This document shows positions 17,239 through 26,620 of a DNA stretch of 64,000 nucleotides, piece by piece. Source of the stretch: Dokdonia sinensis (lineage in GTDB: Bacteria > Bacteroidota > Bacteroidia > Flavobacteriales > Flavobacteriaceae); assembly GCF_003688895.1 (NCBI RefSeq), contig NZ_REFV01000006.1, positions 124,001 to 188,000 on the forward strand, read 5' to 3'. The translations under genes were made by a program, and so were the position numbers. The notes beneath the pieces were generated by a model. It worked only from the letters and a program-made list of their open reading frames with translations, did no database searches and was not told where the DNA came from. How positions within the stretch are numbered: the stretch's first letter is position 1; every line of letters starts with the position of its first letter.

Positions 17239-18135
17239 ATGAAATATATAACGCTCATTATAGGCGTGTTAATTTGTTCTTTTGCAACTGCTCAGAGTCT
17301 TCCTGTGGAAGTGGATAGTGTTGAGCCTCTTGAGACTTATGAAAGTCCAATTTTAAAAGAGCTGTTATCTCAAGAAATAAATAAGAATCCGCAGTGGAAA
17401 AGCCTCGTTAGGTCAAACAGAATGTCTGTTGGGATTGTAGATTTGAGCAATTTAGACAATATAGAATACGCTGGTATAAATGACGAATTTATGATGTATG
17501 CAGCAAGTCTTCCCAAAATCGCCATACTACTAGCTGCGATGGATGCCATTGATAAGGGTGAACTTAAAGATTCTAAAGAGATTCGAAAAGACATGCGCCT
17601 TATGATTAGTAAGTCTAATAATGCGGCTTCTACTAGAATGATAGATCGTGTAGGTTATGATAAAATCGAGTCAGTATTACGTAGTGATCAGCTTAAATTA
17701 TATGATGAGGAAGTAGGTGGTGGCTTATGGGTAGGCAAGCGTTATGCGGCTGGAGGCAAAAGACATCCTGAGCCTATGAAGGGGCTAAGCCACGCTGCAA
17801 CTGCGAGACAAGTGTGTAGTTTTTATTATCAACTCGTTTTAGGAAATCTGGTAAGTCCTAAGCGCTCTAAGCAGATGCTGGACATAATGAAAGATCCTGC
17901 ATTACACCACAAATTTGTAAATACACTTGATAAAATTGCGCCAAAAGCAGATTTGTACAGAAAATCAGGTTCTTGGAAAAACTATCACTCTGATTCCGTA
18001 CTCGTTTGGGGACCCGAGCGCAGATATATTTTAGTTGCGTTAATAGATGATGCAAATGGCGAGCAAATTGTAAGAGATTTAGTTATCCCTTTAGAAAAAG
18101 TAATGAAAAAATCACGTTCTTTAGCGTATAACTAA
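17239..18135 (+). CDS. exported serine hydrolase, class A beta-lactamase-like
   Basis: A 298-aa protein with a signal peptide (residues 1-19, ending ATAQ). The three active-site elements of the penicillin-interacting fold are present: S90-L-P-K93, S126-N-N128 and K242-S-G244. I do not find the ExxLN omega-loop glutamate of true class A beta-lactamases, so a peptidase/esterase or transpeptidase-like role is possible. It lies 15 bases upstream of the carrier gene, suggesting one transcript. A second protein with the same elements is at 21041-22303. Confidence 0.82.
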   Translation: MKYITLIIGVLICSFATAQSLPVEVDSVEPLETYESPILKELLSQEINKNPQWKSLVRSNRMSVGIVDLSNLDNIEYAGINDEFMMYAASLPKIAILLAAMDAIDKGELKDSKEIRKDMRLMISKSNNAASTRMIDRVGYDKIESVLRSDQLKLYDEEVGGGLWVGKRYAAGGKRHPEPMKGLSHAATARQVCSFYYQLVLGNLVSPKRSKQMLDIMKDPALHHKFVNTLDKIAPKADLYRKSGSWKNYHSDSVLVWGPERRYILVALIDDANGEQIVRDLVIPLEKVMKKSRSLAYN

Positions 18136-18150
18136 TTTGACAATATTTTA

Positions 18151-20979
18151 ATGCTAAAGAGGCTTTACAAGAAAGCATTTGACATAAGAGATGGTGAAAT
18201 CACTATCTCTTTTTTTATGCAATTGTACATATTCCTTGTAATCACGGTGTTGCTCATTGTGAAGCCCTCGGTAAACGCATTATTTCTGTCTGCCCTAGGT
18301 GCAGATAGTTTACCGTATGGATACCTGCTCGTAGCTATAGTCGCCATATTGAGTTCTTACTTTTATAATAAGGCAATTAGAAAATATTCTTTCCGTAGGG
18401 TTGCTACTATTTCCCTATTAAGTTTTGCATTACTCTTTATCTTTTTGAGTGTTGCCCTGCATTTAAGATTTCTAGAAGTGTGGGTGCTCTATTTTTATTA
18501 CGTCCTAATTTCACTATTTGCTGTTGTGATCACTTCGCAATTCTGGATACTCGCAAATATGGTTTACAATGCTCGGGAGGCTAAGCGATTATTTGGATTT
18601 ATAGGAGCTGGGGCAATAGCTGGAGGAATTTTTGGTGGATACCTTACTACGCTAGTCTCAGCAAACTTTGGGAATAAGGTTTCTATATTCATTGCAGCAA
18701 TACTTACTTTGGGTTGCATTCCTATATTGTTTCGCATTTGGAAGATGCGATTAAAAGAGCTTTCTGTCTACGCAAGAAAGAAGAAAATACACGAGGAATC
18801 AACACCAGACACACACGCTTTTCAGCTAATTCTTAGGTCAAAACATTTACTTTATACAGCTCTTATAATAGGTGTGGGAGTTCTTGTTGCTAAACTTGTA
18901 GATTTCCAATTTTCAGATTTTGCACATAGGGCAATTCCAGATTCTGACGAGTTAGCATCTTTCTTGGGTTTTTGGTTTTCTACGTTTAACGTAATTGCTC
19001 TTTTAATACAGCTTTTTGCAACTAACAGAGTACTGGGCTATCTAGGTGTTACCTCTACAATGCTAATTTTGCCCTTGGGAATAGCGCTGGGCTGTCTTCT
19101 ATTTATTACTGTTCCAGAACTCTGGGTATTAATAATCATTAAAGGTCTCGACGGTAGTTTTAAACAGTCTATTAATAAAGCCGCAGCAGAACTTTCTATT
19201 CTTCCCATCCCCTACGCTATTAAGAACCAAGCAAAGTCTTTTATAGACATCGTTGTAGATAGTGTTGCAACGGGTCTTGCTGGCTTCTTGCTTATTTTTG
19301 GGATTAGAGGAATGGAGTTGGGAACACTTTTCGTGTCAGTTCTTATTTTACTCTTTTTATTTGTCTGGCTTATTCTCATTTATAAATTGAGAGATGCCTA
19401 CTTCTCATCGTTTAGGAAAAATCTTGAAAGCCTTGTTGAAGATAAGATAAAGAACAAATCTCGAAGAGAAACAACGATTACTTCGGCGAGAAGAGTTCTA
19501 TCACAAGGTAATGAATCCGAAATTTTAATTTTACTTGACCGCATTGGAACTACAAAATTAAAACCATTACAAAATCAAATCATTGAGTTATTAGATCACC
19601 CTTCCACGGCTGTTAAACTTGCTGCCATTGATCAACTATATTCTTATAGGGAAGGAACAGCAGTAAGAAAAGTGCAGTCATTTCTTAAACTCAAAAACGA
19701 CGATCTTACTATTGGCGCACTCCAATACCTCTTGCATCATACAAAAATAGATGACCGCAATATCTTTAGAGACTATCTTGATCACAAGGATCCTTCTGTT
19801 GCTAGAGCAGCTCTACTTTGTCTTGCTAAAGATGCTCAGACCAATAAACGTTTGGGCATCGAGTTTGACCTTTTAAAACGAATCAAGCAAAGAATAGATA
19901 TCCTCTCTACTCCCGAAGGGCTTGAAAATGTAGAAGAAACCGAGGAACTTCTCTTAACAATCGCCTATGCCAGAGTTAAGGATTATTATTATTTTATCTC
20001 AATACACTTCGGAAATAAAAATGATGCTGTCGTAAAGAGTGCTATTAAAGCTGCTGGCATTACTGCAGATCCAGTTTTTATTCATAAACTATTACCATTC
20101 CTTGAATTTAAAAAATTTAGAAAAAGAGCTATAAAAAGCTTAACTGCTTATGGTCCAGAAATAACTACAGCAATCTTAAAACTAGAAAATGATGAGGTAT
20201 TTAACACAGAGGTAAGACGATATCTGCCTAAGGTTGTTGCGTCTTTTAACACCCAAGATTCCGTAAGAGTACTGTATAAGTTTCTGTTAAGCAAAGACGT
20301 TATCACACGACGCCACGCTTCAAAATCATTGCAAAAATTACAGCGTACAAATGCTAATATAAATATAGACAGACGCCGTATTACTAAATTGATTTTAAGT
20401 GAAAGTCAGTTTTACCAAGATACTATCGTTGCTTTAGCCACCTTCAGTCAATTGCTGAATAATACTGAATTGAGTAAAGAAATAACAGACCAAGAAACAG
20501 AAATACTTGTTGCGCGTGAGACTATTGTTCAAGTATTACGAGACCAACTTAATCAGAGTTTAGATAGTGTATTTACGCTACTGAGTTTGCGGTATAATCA
20601 GGAAGACATAAAGGCGGCTTACTTTGGTGTTAAAAGCAACGATAAAGAAGCAAAGATTAACGCCATTGAATTTCTGGATAATCTACTTCACATTAAATTA
20701 AAGAGTAACATTCTTCCCCTTTTAGAATATACGGTTATCGAAGATAATGATATTCAGGTTGCGAGCTTTGATTTAGAAATAGAGAACGAAAGTAAGATTA
20801 TAAAATCTTTACTAGCAAATCGTGGCAAACGTATGAAACTAGCCTTACTTAACCTTATAATTCATTTACAAGATAGCCAATACCTTCAGCAGATTAGTAG
20901 GCTGCAATATCACGAAGACAAGCAGATAAGAAAATTAGCAAAGCGCGCTGTGACAGCGTTAAATGCTGAAAACAAATAA
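18151..20979 (+). CDS. ATP/ADP-translocase (NTT)-like carrier fused to a HEAT-repeat tail
   Basis: A 942-aa protein in two parts. Residues about 1-410 form roughly 12 membrane helices resembling the nucleotide-carrier/MFS-related NTT family: RDGEITISFF start, LPYGYL, and FWILANMVYNAREAKRLFGFIGAG followed by GGIFGGYL. Residues about 430-940 are soluble alpha-helical repeats of HEAT type (LLDHPSTAVKLAAIDQL, YLDHKDPSVARAALLCL). True NTT carriers exchange ATP/ADP in plastids and obligate intracellular bacteria. In free-living bacteria the substrate of such long versions is unknown. Pairs with the serine hydrolase upstream. Confidence 0.8.
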   Translation: MLKRLYKKAFDIRDGEITISFFMQLYIFLVITVLLIVKPSVNALFLSALGADSLPYGYLLVAIVAILSSYFYNKAIRKYSFRRVATISLLSFALLFIFLSVALHLRFLEVWVLYFYYVLISLFAVVITSQFWILANMVYNAREAKRLFGFIGAGAIAGGIFGGYLTTLVSANFGNKVSIFIAAILTLGCIPILFRIWKMRLKELSVYARKKKIHEESTPDTHAFQLILRSKHLLYTALIIGVGVLVAKLVDFQFSDFAHRAIPDSDELASFLGFWFSTFNVIALLIQLFATNRVLGYLGVTSTMLILPLGIALGCLLFITVPELWVLIIIKGLDGSFKQSINKAAAELSILPIPYAIKNQAKSFIDIVVDSVATGLAGFLLIFGIRGMELGTLFVSVLILLFLFVWLILIYKLRDAYFSSFRKNLESLVEDKIKNKSRRETTITSARRVLSQGNESEILILLDRIGTTKLKPLQNQIIELLDHPSTAVKLAAIDQLYSYREGTAVRKVQSFLKLKNDDLTIGALQYLLHHTKIDDRNIFRDYLDHKDPSVARAALLCLAKDAQTNKRLGIEFDLLKRIKQRIDILSTPEGLENVEETEELLLTIAYARVKDYYYFISIHFGNKNDAVVKSAIKAAGITADPVFIHKLLPFLEFKKFRKRAIKSLTAYGPEITTAILKLENDEVFNTEVRRYLPKVVASFNTQDSVRVLYKFLLSKDVITRRHASKSLQKLQRTNANINIDRRRITKLILSESQFYQDTIVALATFSQLLNNTELSKEITDQETEILVARETIVQVLRDQLNQSLDSVFTLLSLRYNQEDIKAAYFGVKSNDKEAKINAIEFLDNLLHIKLKSNILPLLEYTVIEDNDIQVASFDLEIENESKIIKSLLANRGKRMKLALLNLIIHLQDSQYLQQISRLQYHEDKQIRKLAKRAVTALNAENK

Positions 20980-20984
20980 ATAAA

Positions 20985-21017
20985 AAAGCGAGACTATAAA
21001 GATTACAATCTCGCTTT
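20985..21017. terminator. bidirectional terminator between convergent operons
   Basis: Stem AAAGCGAGA (20985-20993) and TCTCGCTTT (21009-21017) with a 15-nt loop, A-run on the left and T-rich on the right. It lies between the carrier gene stop (20979) and the minus-strand hydrolase stop (21041). Confidence 0.75.
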
Positions 21018-21040
21018 CAATTTTATGAGCTATGTTACTC

Positions 21041-22303
21041 CTATGATTCTTTAGGATTTATAAGCTTATCGATGCTACTTGCTAAATACATGTGAGCTCC
21101 AGCACTATTTTTATTAAGAACATTAGTCATTAAGCAACAGATGTACTTCTTACCATTAGGTTGCTCTACAATGATTACGGAGTTCATATAGTTGTAAACA
21201 TTACCTGCGTACGCGCTACAATCAGGATTTTTTACTCTGTCACATTTATAAAAACTACCAGATTTAAAATACACTGCAGCATCATCTAGCTGTGGTGCGC
21301 GAGCATAACGTATTCTGCGATCGGTCATATACAGTAGGCGCTTCATCTCGAGGCTACTCTGCTCATCAATTACATTTCCTTGTTCGAGGCTTACTAAGAA
21401 TTTCATAAGTCCTATTGGTGTGCCTGTGCTCCCACCTTTATCACCTACGTACTTATTTGCAGCACCGGTAAAGAAACTACCTAGACGCCATTCATCACTA
21501 GAAATTCCAAGTTTGCGCAGAGGGTCATTCACGATACGATTTGCACGATCTGTTAATGAGTCACGTGGAGTATCTTTAAAATAAGCCTCAGCTTCCTCTT
21601 CTGTAATATCTGCGTATTTTTTGCCAAAATGAGAAATCAACATTGCTTCTCTCCACACCACACTCGCTGCACCATTATTACTTACAGAAACCATATGGTC
21701 GGCCCATTCTATTACAGAGAATTCATCACTTGCTACTACCTGACGCTTTGTTAGTTTATCCTTTTCTATGTCATAAATTGGGATTGTATGATGGTCACCC
21801 GTCCCCCAGTACCTTGCTTTTACGCGCTTATTACAAATTAAACCCATTCGTAAGTCAAAATCTGCCGAGTCCGGATATACCTTGTGAAGCTCCGTAAATA
21901 AGGCCGCTAGTACAGCAATTTTTCCTACACTTCCAGGCTGGTAGCCTACATTCTCACGATGGTCTGCATATTTTAAGCTATCTGGATTAGACATATCTAG
22001 AATAGCCAGTGAATATGCTCCGCCTGGAGTAATACGTTGCACGGCACGAGAAAATTCAGGATCTTCTATAAGTAATGCAGAAGCACTATCCCGCCTTCGC
22101 GAAAGCAAATTCAGCTTAATATCTGCAAGCTTTTTATAAGCTCCGTCAGGAATACGTTTGTTATCTATACTATCCATCTCCATTTTCTGAAGGCGGTAGA
22201 GGCGTTTGATTCCCGTGCGATCATATCCATCTATAGGATATAAAGACATTAGAAACAGTGCCGAAATTAAAATCGCGGGTATTATAATTAGTTTAGTTTT
22301 CAT
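21041..22303 (-). CDS. exported serine hydrolase, class A beta-lactamase-like (second copy)
   Basis: A 420-aa protein with an N-terminal signal or anchor (residues 4-22). Active-site elements: S125-V-G-K128 in QPGSVGKIAVL, S208-N-N210, and K347-S-G349 in FKSGSFYKC. It is about 120 residues longer than 17239-18135, with an extra region before the serine motif. The ATG shares one base with the stop of the dikinase-like gene (TAATG), so the two are translationally coupled. LSRRR (67-71) is encoded by a partly decayed palindrome. Substrate unknown. Confidence 0.8.
   Translation of the reverse strand: MKTKLIIIPAILISALFLMSLYPIDGYDRTGIKRLYRLQKMEMDSIDNKRIPDGAYKKLADIKLNLLSRRRDSASALLIEDPEFSRAVQRITPGGAYSLAILDMSNPDSLKYADHRENVGYQPGSVGKIAVLAALFTELHKVYPDSADFDLRMGLICNKRVKARYWGTGDHHTIPIYDIEKDKLTKRQVVASDEFSVIEWADHMVSVSNNGAASVVWREAMLISHFGKKYADITEEEAEAYFKDTPRDSLTDRANRIVNDPLRKLGISSDEWRLGSFFTGAANKYVGDKGGSTGTPIGLMKFLVSLEQGNVIDEQSSLEMKRLLYMTDRRIRYARAPQLDDAAVYFKSGSFYKCDRVKNPDCSAYAGNVYNYMNSVIIVEQPNGKKYICCLMTNVLNKNSAGAHMYLASSIDKLINPKES
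22091..22106. repeat. partly decayed palindrome copy in serine hydrolase gene
   Basis: CCGCCTTCGCGAAAGC: centre and one arm intact, the other arm changed. On the minus strand the region reads LSRRR. Confidence 0.6.
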
Positions 22304-25221
22304 TATTTAATGGGTGCATCTAGAGTTATTAAAAAGTCATTATCTATCTCTGGAGAAATAGATTCTAAGTATTCTGAGGTTTTTGCATTCTTATTTTCGA
22401 CAAATGGACGAATCTGGAACAACCATAATTTGTCATTCTCAAATCCCAGCTCAACATCATAAGCGCCTTTATAATCTGAATTTGTCATCTCAGGAAGTCG
22501 CTTCCGTATTGCGGAGGCAATCGCTCTAATGTCCGAAATATTCTGCTCATTTAAAATTTCATTTTCAAACGTGGCGGTTTTCTTGGCCGTTCCACCTGTT
22601 GATGGTAATCTTATATAGTCACTCTGCCTCGCAGGCGACAACAGTCTATTCCCTGTGGTTGTTACAAGTCTTGTCTCGGCGGCCTGACCGTCTACAGCTC
22701 CTCCTGCCCCACGACTAAAAGCGATAGTCAAATCATCATCTGTCCCCAAGTTGATTCCTTTTGTTATCATCACCCCACTATACTCCACATCAACCGATGG
22801 GATAATGAGAATAGAAGGAAATACATTTTCTGGATTGCTTAAGTATTGCTGTCTCCACTTAAAACTACGCTCTGTGTATGGAGAAGCCCAAACGTCTTTA
22901 ATTCCCTTGAGAATACGTTCTTCCTCCAGAATATTAAATAGTGTAAGGTTTAGTCCAGCACCAGTAAACTCTTCTAGATCCTCCATATTTGTATCACTAC
23001 GTAGGAACACAGGGACTTTTCCCATAGGAGCTTTGAGCACGCTTTGAAAATCTGCCTTTAGGTTTTGGATAAAAGATGGTTTTAATGTCATCTGTGCAAT
23101 GGCGCCTCTTAAACGTTGCAACTCTCCTAGCTGGAAGTCCTCAACTTCTTTAGAAGAAGCACCGTCTTTTTTGAGTTTTTCCGCTTTCGCGAAAGCGTCA
23201 TTAAGAAAACCCCAATAAGAGCCCTCATAATTAGGCATCTTTTGGTCCATATGATCTTTAAAAATCCCAAAAGGGATTACAAGTCCTTCAACTACTTGAT
23301 CTGGAAACATTTTCTTGAGTTGGCCCAAATTGGCTGCCTTAGGACCCGTCAATTTTCCAGAGGCGCTGGCATCTATGTCGCGCATATTAATCACGCTTGT
23401 CTGGTCGAGTTTTATCTGTTCTACGGGAACAGTAACTTGGTTTGTAGAGCGTTCTTTCTTTGAAAACAAAGCGAGTTCTTGCTCATCCATATCCTTCTCT
23501 GCTTTGATAATTACGTTGCCTCTGTTTGAGACGGCGTAAAAAACTTTCTTACCACTATATTCCATCAAGTCTTCAAGATTTCCTTGCGATAAGGCCGCAT
23601 TAGGAATCCCTAAATTTCGCGCCAGCAACTGTACGTGGGACACAAGATTCCCTTCAGAAACCGTCATAATTCCAGCTACAGGTTTTAAGTCTGATGGTGG
23701 TCGTTCAAAAACATAAATCTTCTCTGTATCGACCTCAATGTTTTCTGGAGTTCCCTGCACTACAACGAGCTCGCCATAAGCATATCCAGGATTCAATCCC
23801 CTTACAGAAGCTTGGCCGTTTATATCCATAACTTTATTTTCAAGTCCTGAGTACTTAGTTATAAAGGCTCCTAACTTACTCACACTTTCTCCTAAGTCCA
23901 GCGCCACAGACGACCGAACACGATCATCTATAAAGCCGTGTGCTTTAGGCTCGAACTGCGCGTAGCGTTCTACAACATCTTGATAGTTTGCTTTTACCTG
24001 AGCGGCGCTCCACTCCACTATTCCTCTTGAGGTTGCTAGAAAATCATTGAGTTGGGCTACGCTTTTATCCTCGTGGTAGCTTTCGGCGACGAGATAGGGC
24101 TCTATGGCATACCACTCTCCTAGCTCAACAAGTCCTGTACCAGCGGTGGCGTAACTGAGGGTTTCTATTTTTTGCAATAAATCGCCTAGTGTTTCTGGTT
24201 GCCACTCCTGCATTTTTAATAATAAGATATCTTCGAGCTCATTAGTAAGGTCTAGCATTTGAAGTTTATCACTTGCTCTGGATAATGAAGTAATATCCTG
24301 ACGGATGTAACAGAGCACGTCTGCAATTTCGGTGACGAGTTTTTTAGCATCTTGATCTTTTGACCCATTTTCTAGAAAAGTTTTAACTCTGCTTACTAAA
24401 ACATCATCAGACTTGATTTTATTAAGCTGGGCATTGAGTGCCGTGAAGTCAATAGGCGCGTAAAACTCTTTCATCGTTTTTTCCAGCGCATCAAATTCTT
24501 TGGCAATTGCGGGAGAAAATTTATCCTTATTCCTTGCGCGAAATTCCTGCACCATCTGAATATCACTTACATCCGGTTTTCCGTGGATTTTTATTCTAGC
24601 TTCCATAAATTTTGGAAACTCTTCGGCAATCGTTTTAGACTGACTGCGCATTGCTTGTGCTAGGTTGCTATCGCCGTCGTGCGGGATATCTCTCAGGGAT
24701 TGTCTAAGTAGGTAATAATTTTCGCGTAAGCGGGCATCATCTCTTAATAACCATTGATAAAACTCAATACCCCAAGCTTCCTCATCTTCTGATTGAACGG
24801 CACCACGGTAGTATTGTGATTTACGTTGTACCCAGCCATCATCTACACTTGCTAGGTATCTTGCAAGTTGGTATTGTTTTAAACGGCTGTGGTTGTTAGA
24901 GCTGTCCCAGAAATCTTCTTTATCCGTATTTGTAAGAATATCTGCAAAAAATAAGTGATACTTATTTCCCAAGTCTTTTAGGTCGTCGCGGTAACTGGCG
25001 TGCTGTACGCCACCGCCTATTTTATCTGGACAAGGGTCTTTAGAATCACGGCGGGTTCCATCTTTACAGAACCACTCAATTTGTTTGTAAGGCCCTCTAT
25101 AATTTTCCTTATAAAGTTCAATTTGCTTTTTTATAGAAGCGACGGGAAGGTCTTGCGCATTTACAGTAGACACAAAGAAACTGGCGACCATAATGGTCAT
25201 CCCTAGTATAGTATATTTCAT
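22303..25221 (-). CDS. exported PEP-synthase/glucan-dikinase-like protein
   Basis: A large protein (972 aa from the preferred Met at 25221, which begins signal peptide MKYTILGMTIM...VNAQ; the frame extends 18 codons upstream). In upstream numbering: residues about 45-480 unrecognised helical; a swivelling phosphohistidine-like domain about 490-590 with H547 in LVSHVQLLARNLGIP; a PPDK/PpsA-type ATP-grasp about 640-965 with KAANLG, FLRSDTNMEDLEEF (Arg759), VWASPYTERSF, SGVMIT and LFQIRPF. The His domain precedes the ATP domain, unlike PpsA but like plant glucan water dikinase, whose LSHVSVRARN motif it resembles. An exported ATP-dependent dikinase is unusual. Coupled to the serine hydrolase. 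Confidence 0.82.
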   Translation of the reverse strand: MKYTILGMTIMVASFFVSTVNAQDLPVASIKKQIELYKENYRGPYKQIEWFCKDGTRRDSKDPCPDKIGGGVQHASYRDDLKDLGNKYHLFFADILTNTDKEDFWDSSNNHSRLKQYQLARYLASVDDGWVQRKSQYYRGAVQSEDEEAWGIEFYQWLLRDDARLRENYYLLRQSLRDIPHDGDSNLAQAMRSQSKTIAEEFPKFMEARIKIHGKPDVSDIQMVQEFRARNKDKFSPAIAKEFDALEKTMKEFYAPIDFTALNAQLNKIKSDDVLVSRVKTFLENGSKDQDAKKLVTEIADVLCYIRQDITSLSRASDKLQMLDLTNELEDILLLKMQEWQPETLGDLLQKIETLSYATAGTGLVELGEWYAIEPYLVAESYHEDKSVAQLNDFLATSRGIVEWSAAQVKANYQDVVERYAQFEPKAHGFIDDRVRSSVALDLGESVSKLGAFITKYSGLENKVMDINGQASVRGLNPGYAYGELVVVQGTPENIEVDTEKIYVFERPPSDLKPVAGIMTVSEGNLVSHVQLLARNLGIPNAALSQGNLEDLMEYSGKKVFYAVSNRGNVIIKAEKDMDEQELALFSKKERSTNQVTVPVEQIKLDQTSVINMRDIDASASGKLTGPKAANLGQLKKMFPDQVVEGLVIPFGIFKDHMDQKMPNYEGSYWGFLNDAFAKAEKLKKDGASSKEVEDFQLGELQRLRGAIAQMTLKPSFIQNLKADFQSVLKAPMGKVPVFLRSDTNMEDLEEFTGAGLNLTLFNILEEERILKGIKDVWASPYTERSFKWRQQYLSNPENVFPSILIIPSVDVEYSGVMITKGINLGTDDDLTIAFSRGAGGAVDGQAAETRLVTTTGNRLLSPARQSDYIRLPSTGGTAKKTATFENEILNEQNISDIRAIASAIRKRLPEMTNSDYKGAYDVELGFENDKLWLFQIRPFVENKNAKTSEYLESISPEIDNDFLITLDAPIK
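23182..23197. repeat. dispersed 16-bp palindrome, copy in dikinase-like gene
   Basis: Perfect CGCTTTCGCGAAAGCG, translated AFAKA at residues 694-698 (upstream numbering), in a charged segment of the ATP-grasp domain. Confidence 0.95.
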
Positions 25222-25434
25222 AAAAATGGTTAGTGTTTTCAGTATGTTAAAGGTACTTGAATTGCAATGTTCCAAAAGAATGATTAACCTTTTTATAACA
25301 GCCCCGTTTTAGCCTGAAGTGCCAAAAACTGTGTCATTGAACGATTCCATTTTGTACATCGAAAAGTTTTTCGTTAATTCGCTCAAGTTCTGCATTAGCA
25401 AATAAGCCCAACTTATTGATAATGAAGTTTTTAA

Positions 25435-26448
25435 ATGAAATTTCTTAATTTTGTCAAACTAGTTGTGCCCAAAATTCCTGCTCTTGTGAGTGGGCTTTTG
25501 TGTTTGGCAATTCTCTATGGCCTATACTTTTATCTTCCTCCAGATTATATTGACTCTGAATTATTAAACCGTATCCTTCTCATTGTCAGTTTTATAAGCA
25601 TCATTCTCGTATTTGTTTTTATTGCTTTTATTTTTTCGAAGGTAAATCAAGCACGTTTTAAAGGCAGTAATCTAAACGCAGAGATATCAAGCCTTACACA
25701 AAAACTACATCATTTTAGAGACCTTATCGATGTACTCCTGCGTTCTAAAGTTTGGAATCCGGGGTTAAAAGAATATATAGATGAGGAGTTTGCAGACTTG
25801 AACTACTTCCAAATGAAGGAATTTTATAAAGGTCGTTCTAAAATTGCGCTAGAATTTATTGAAGAAAACAACCGCTACGGGGAGACAGAAAATCTTTACC
25901 TAGAGGCAAAGTCCCTGTTACTCAATGATCCCTCAAAAACACGCGTGGAGGGTTACTCTAACCCACGTGTTTATGACAAGAATATATTATCAAAATGGGT
26001 GGAACATAAGTGTGGCTCTGGCTTGTGGTATTACTTTGGGTACAAATACACTAATTTTAAAGATGAGCTAGAAGTCCAAAGGGTTTACGAACGTCATCAG
26101 GATAAAATCACAAACCTTGCGATACAAATAGATGCTCAAAAATATCAAGATATGGGCTTTAGTGAGGAGCTCCTTTCTAAGGTAGGCGAGCAAATGTCTG
26201 AAGATATCATTCCGCGATTGCATTCCTTAACAATGCAATCCCACAAACGACTGCCTAAGATCGTAAATGCCGTATATGTTTTGTTGCTTGCTACCACCCT
26301 TTTAGGTGTTTTTTTGCCCCTTTCTACAATGCTTTTAAAGCTAAATGAATTTTACGCATTTCTCTCCATAAGCACCGTATTAAGCATCTTCATGTTTGTT
26401 GTTTTGGGTATATATCCCTATGTAATTAAGGAGATTAATAGGAAATGA
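25435..26448 (+). CDS. hypothetical membrane protein, 337 aa
   Basis: Two N-terminal membrane helices (about 12-33 and 45-68) are followed by a soluble helical domain of about 200 residues (SSLTQKLHHFRDLIDVLLRSK; WYYFGYKYTNFKDEL) and two C-terminal helices (about 278-298, 307-331). I recognise no family. It stands alone between the dikinase-like gene (divergent) and uvrA. Confidence 0.75.
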   Translation: MKFLNFVKLVVPKIPALVSGLLCLAILYGLYFYLPPDYIDSELLNRILLIVSFISIILVFVFIAFIFSKVNQARFKGSNLNAEISSLTQKLHHFRDLIDVLLRSKVWNPGLKEYIDEEFADLNYFQMKEFYKGRSKIALEFIEENNRYGETENLYLEAKSLLLNDPSKTRVEGYSNPRVYDKNILSKWVEHKCGSGLWYYFGYKYTNFKDELEVQRVYERHQDKITNLAIQIDAQKYQDMGFSEELLSKVGEQMSEDIIPRLHSLTMQSHKRLPKIVNAVYVLLLATTLLGVFLPLSTMLLKLNEFYAFLSISTVLSIFMFVVLGIYPYVIKEINRK

Positions 26449-26457
26449 TTATAGGTA

Positions 26458-26473
26458 CGCTTTCGCGAAATTT
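26458..26473. repeat. decayed palindrome copy, right arm lost
   Basis: CGCTTTCGCGAAATTT upstream of uvrA: left arm and centre intact, right arm GCG replaced by TTT. Confidence 0.65.
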
Positions 26474-26592
26474 ACAATAAGCTAGTTTCAAGAGCATTTA
26501 TCTCATCTTTCAAACTTTTTAAATGCAAAATACGCCTCACAATTAACAATTGCTTAAGTAGTACTCGCCTTTATTTTGTGCTCCCTTCTCCG

Positions 26593-26600
26593 TAAATTTG
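26593..26600 (+). promoter_or_regulatory. -7 box for uvrA
   Basis: TAAATTTG fits TAnnTTTG, 20 bases before the GTG start of uvrA. No -33 element at normal spacing. Confidence 0.42.
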
Positions 26601-26620
26601 AGGTTTTGTAAAAAATTGCT

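Noticed and set aside
17239-22303. Calling the two SxxK proteins true beta-lactamases
   Set aside because: SxxK, SxN and KSG are present but I cannot find the class A ExxLN glutamate, so only 'beta-lactamase-like' is supported.
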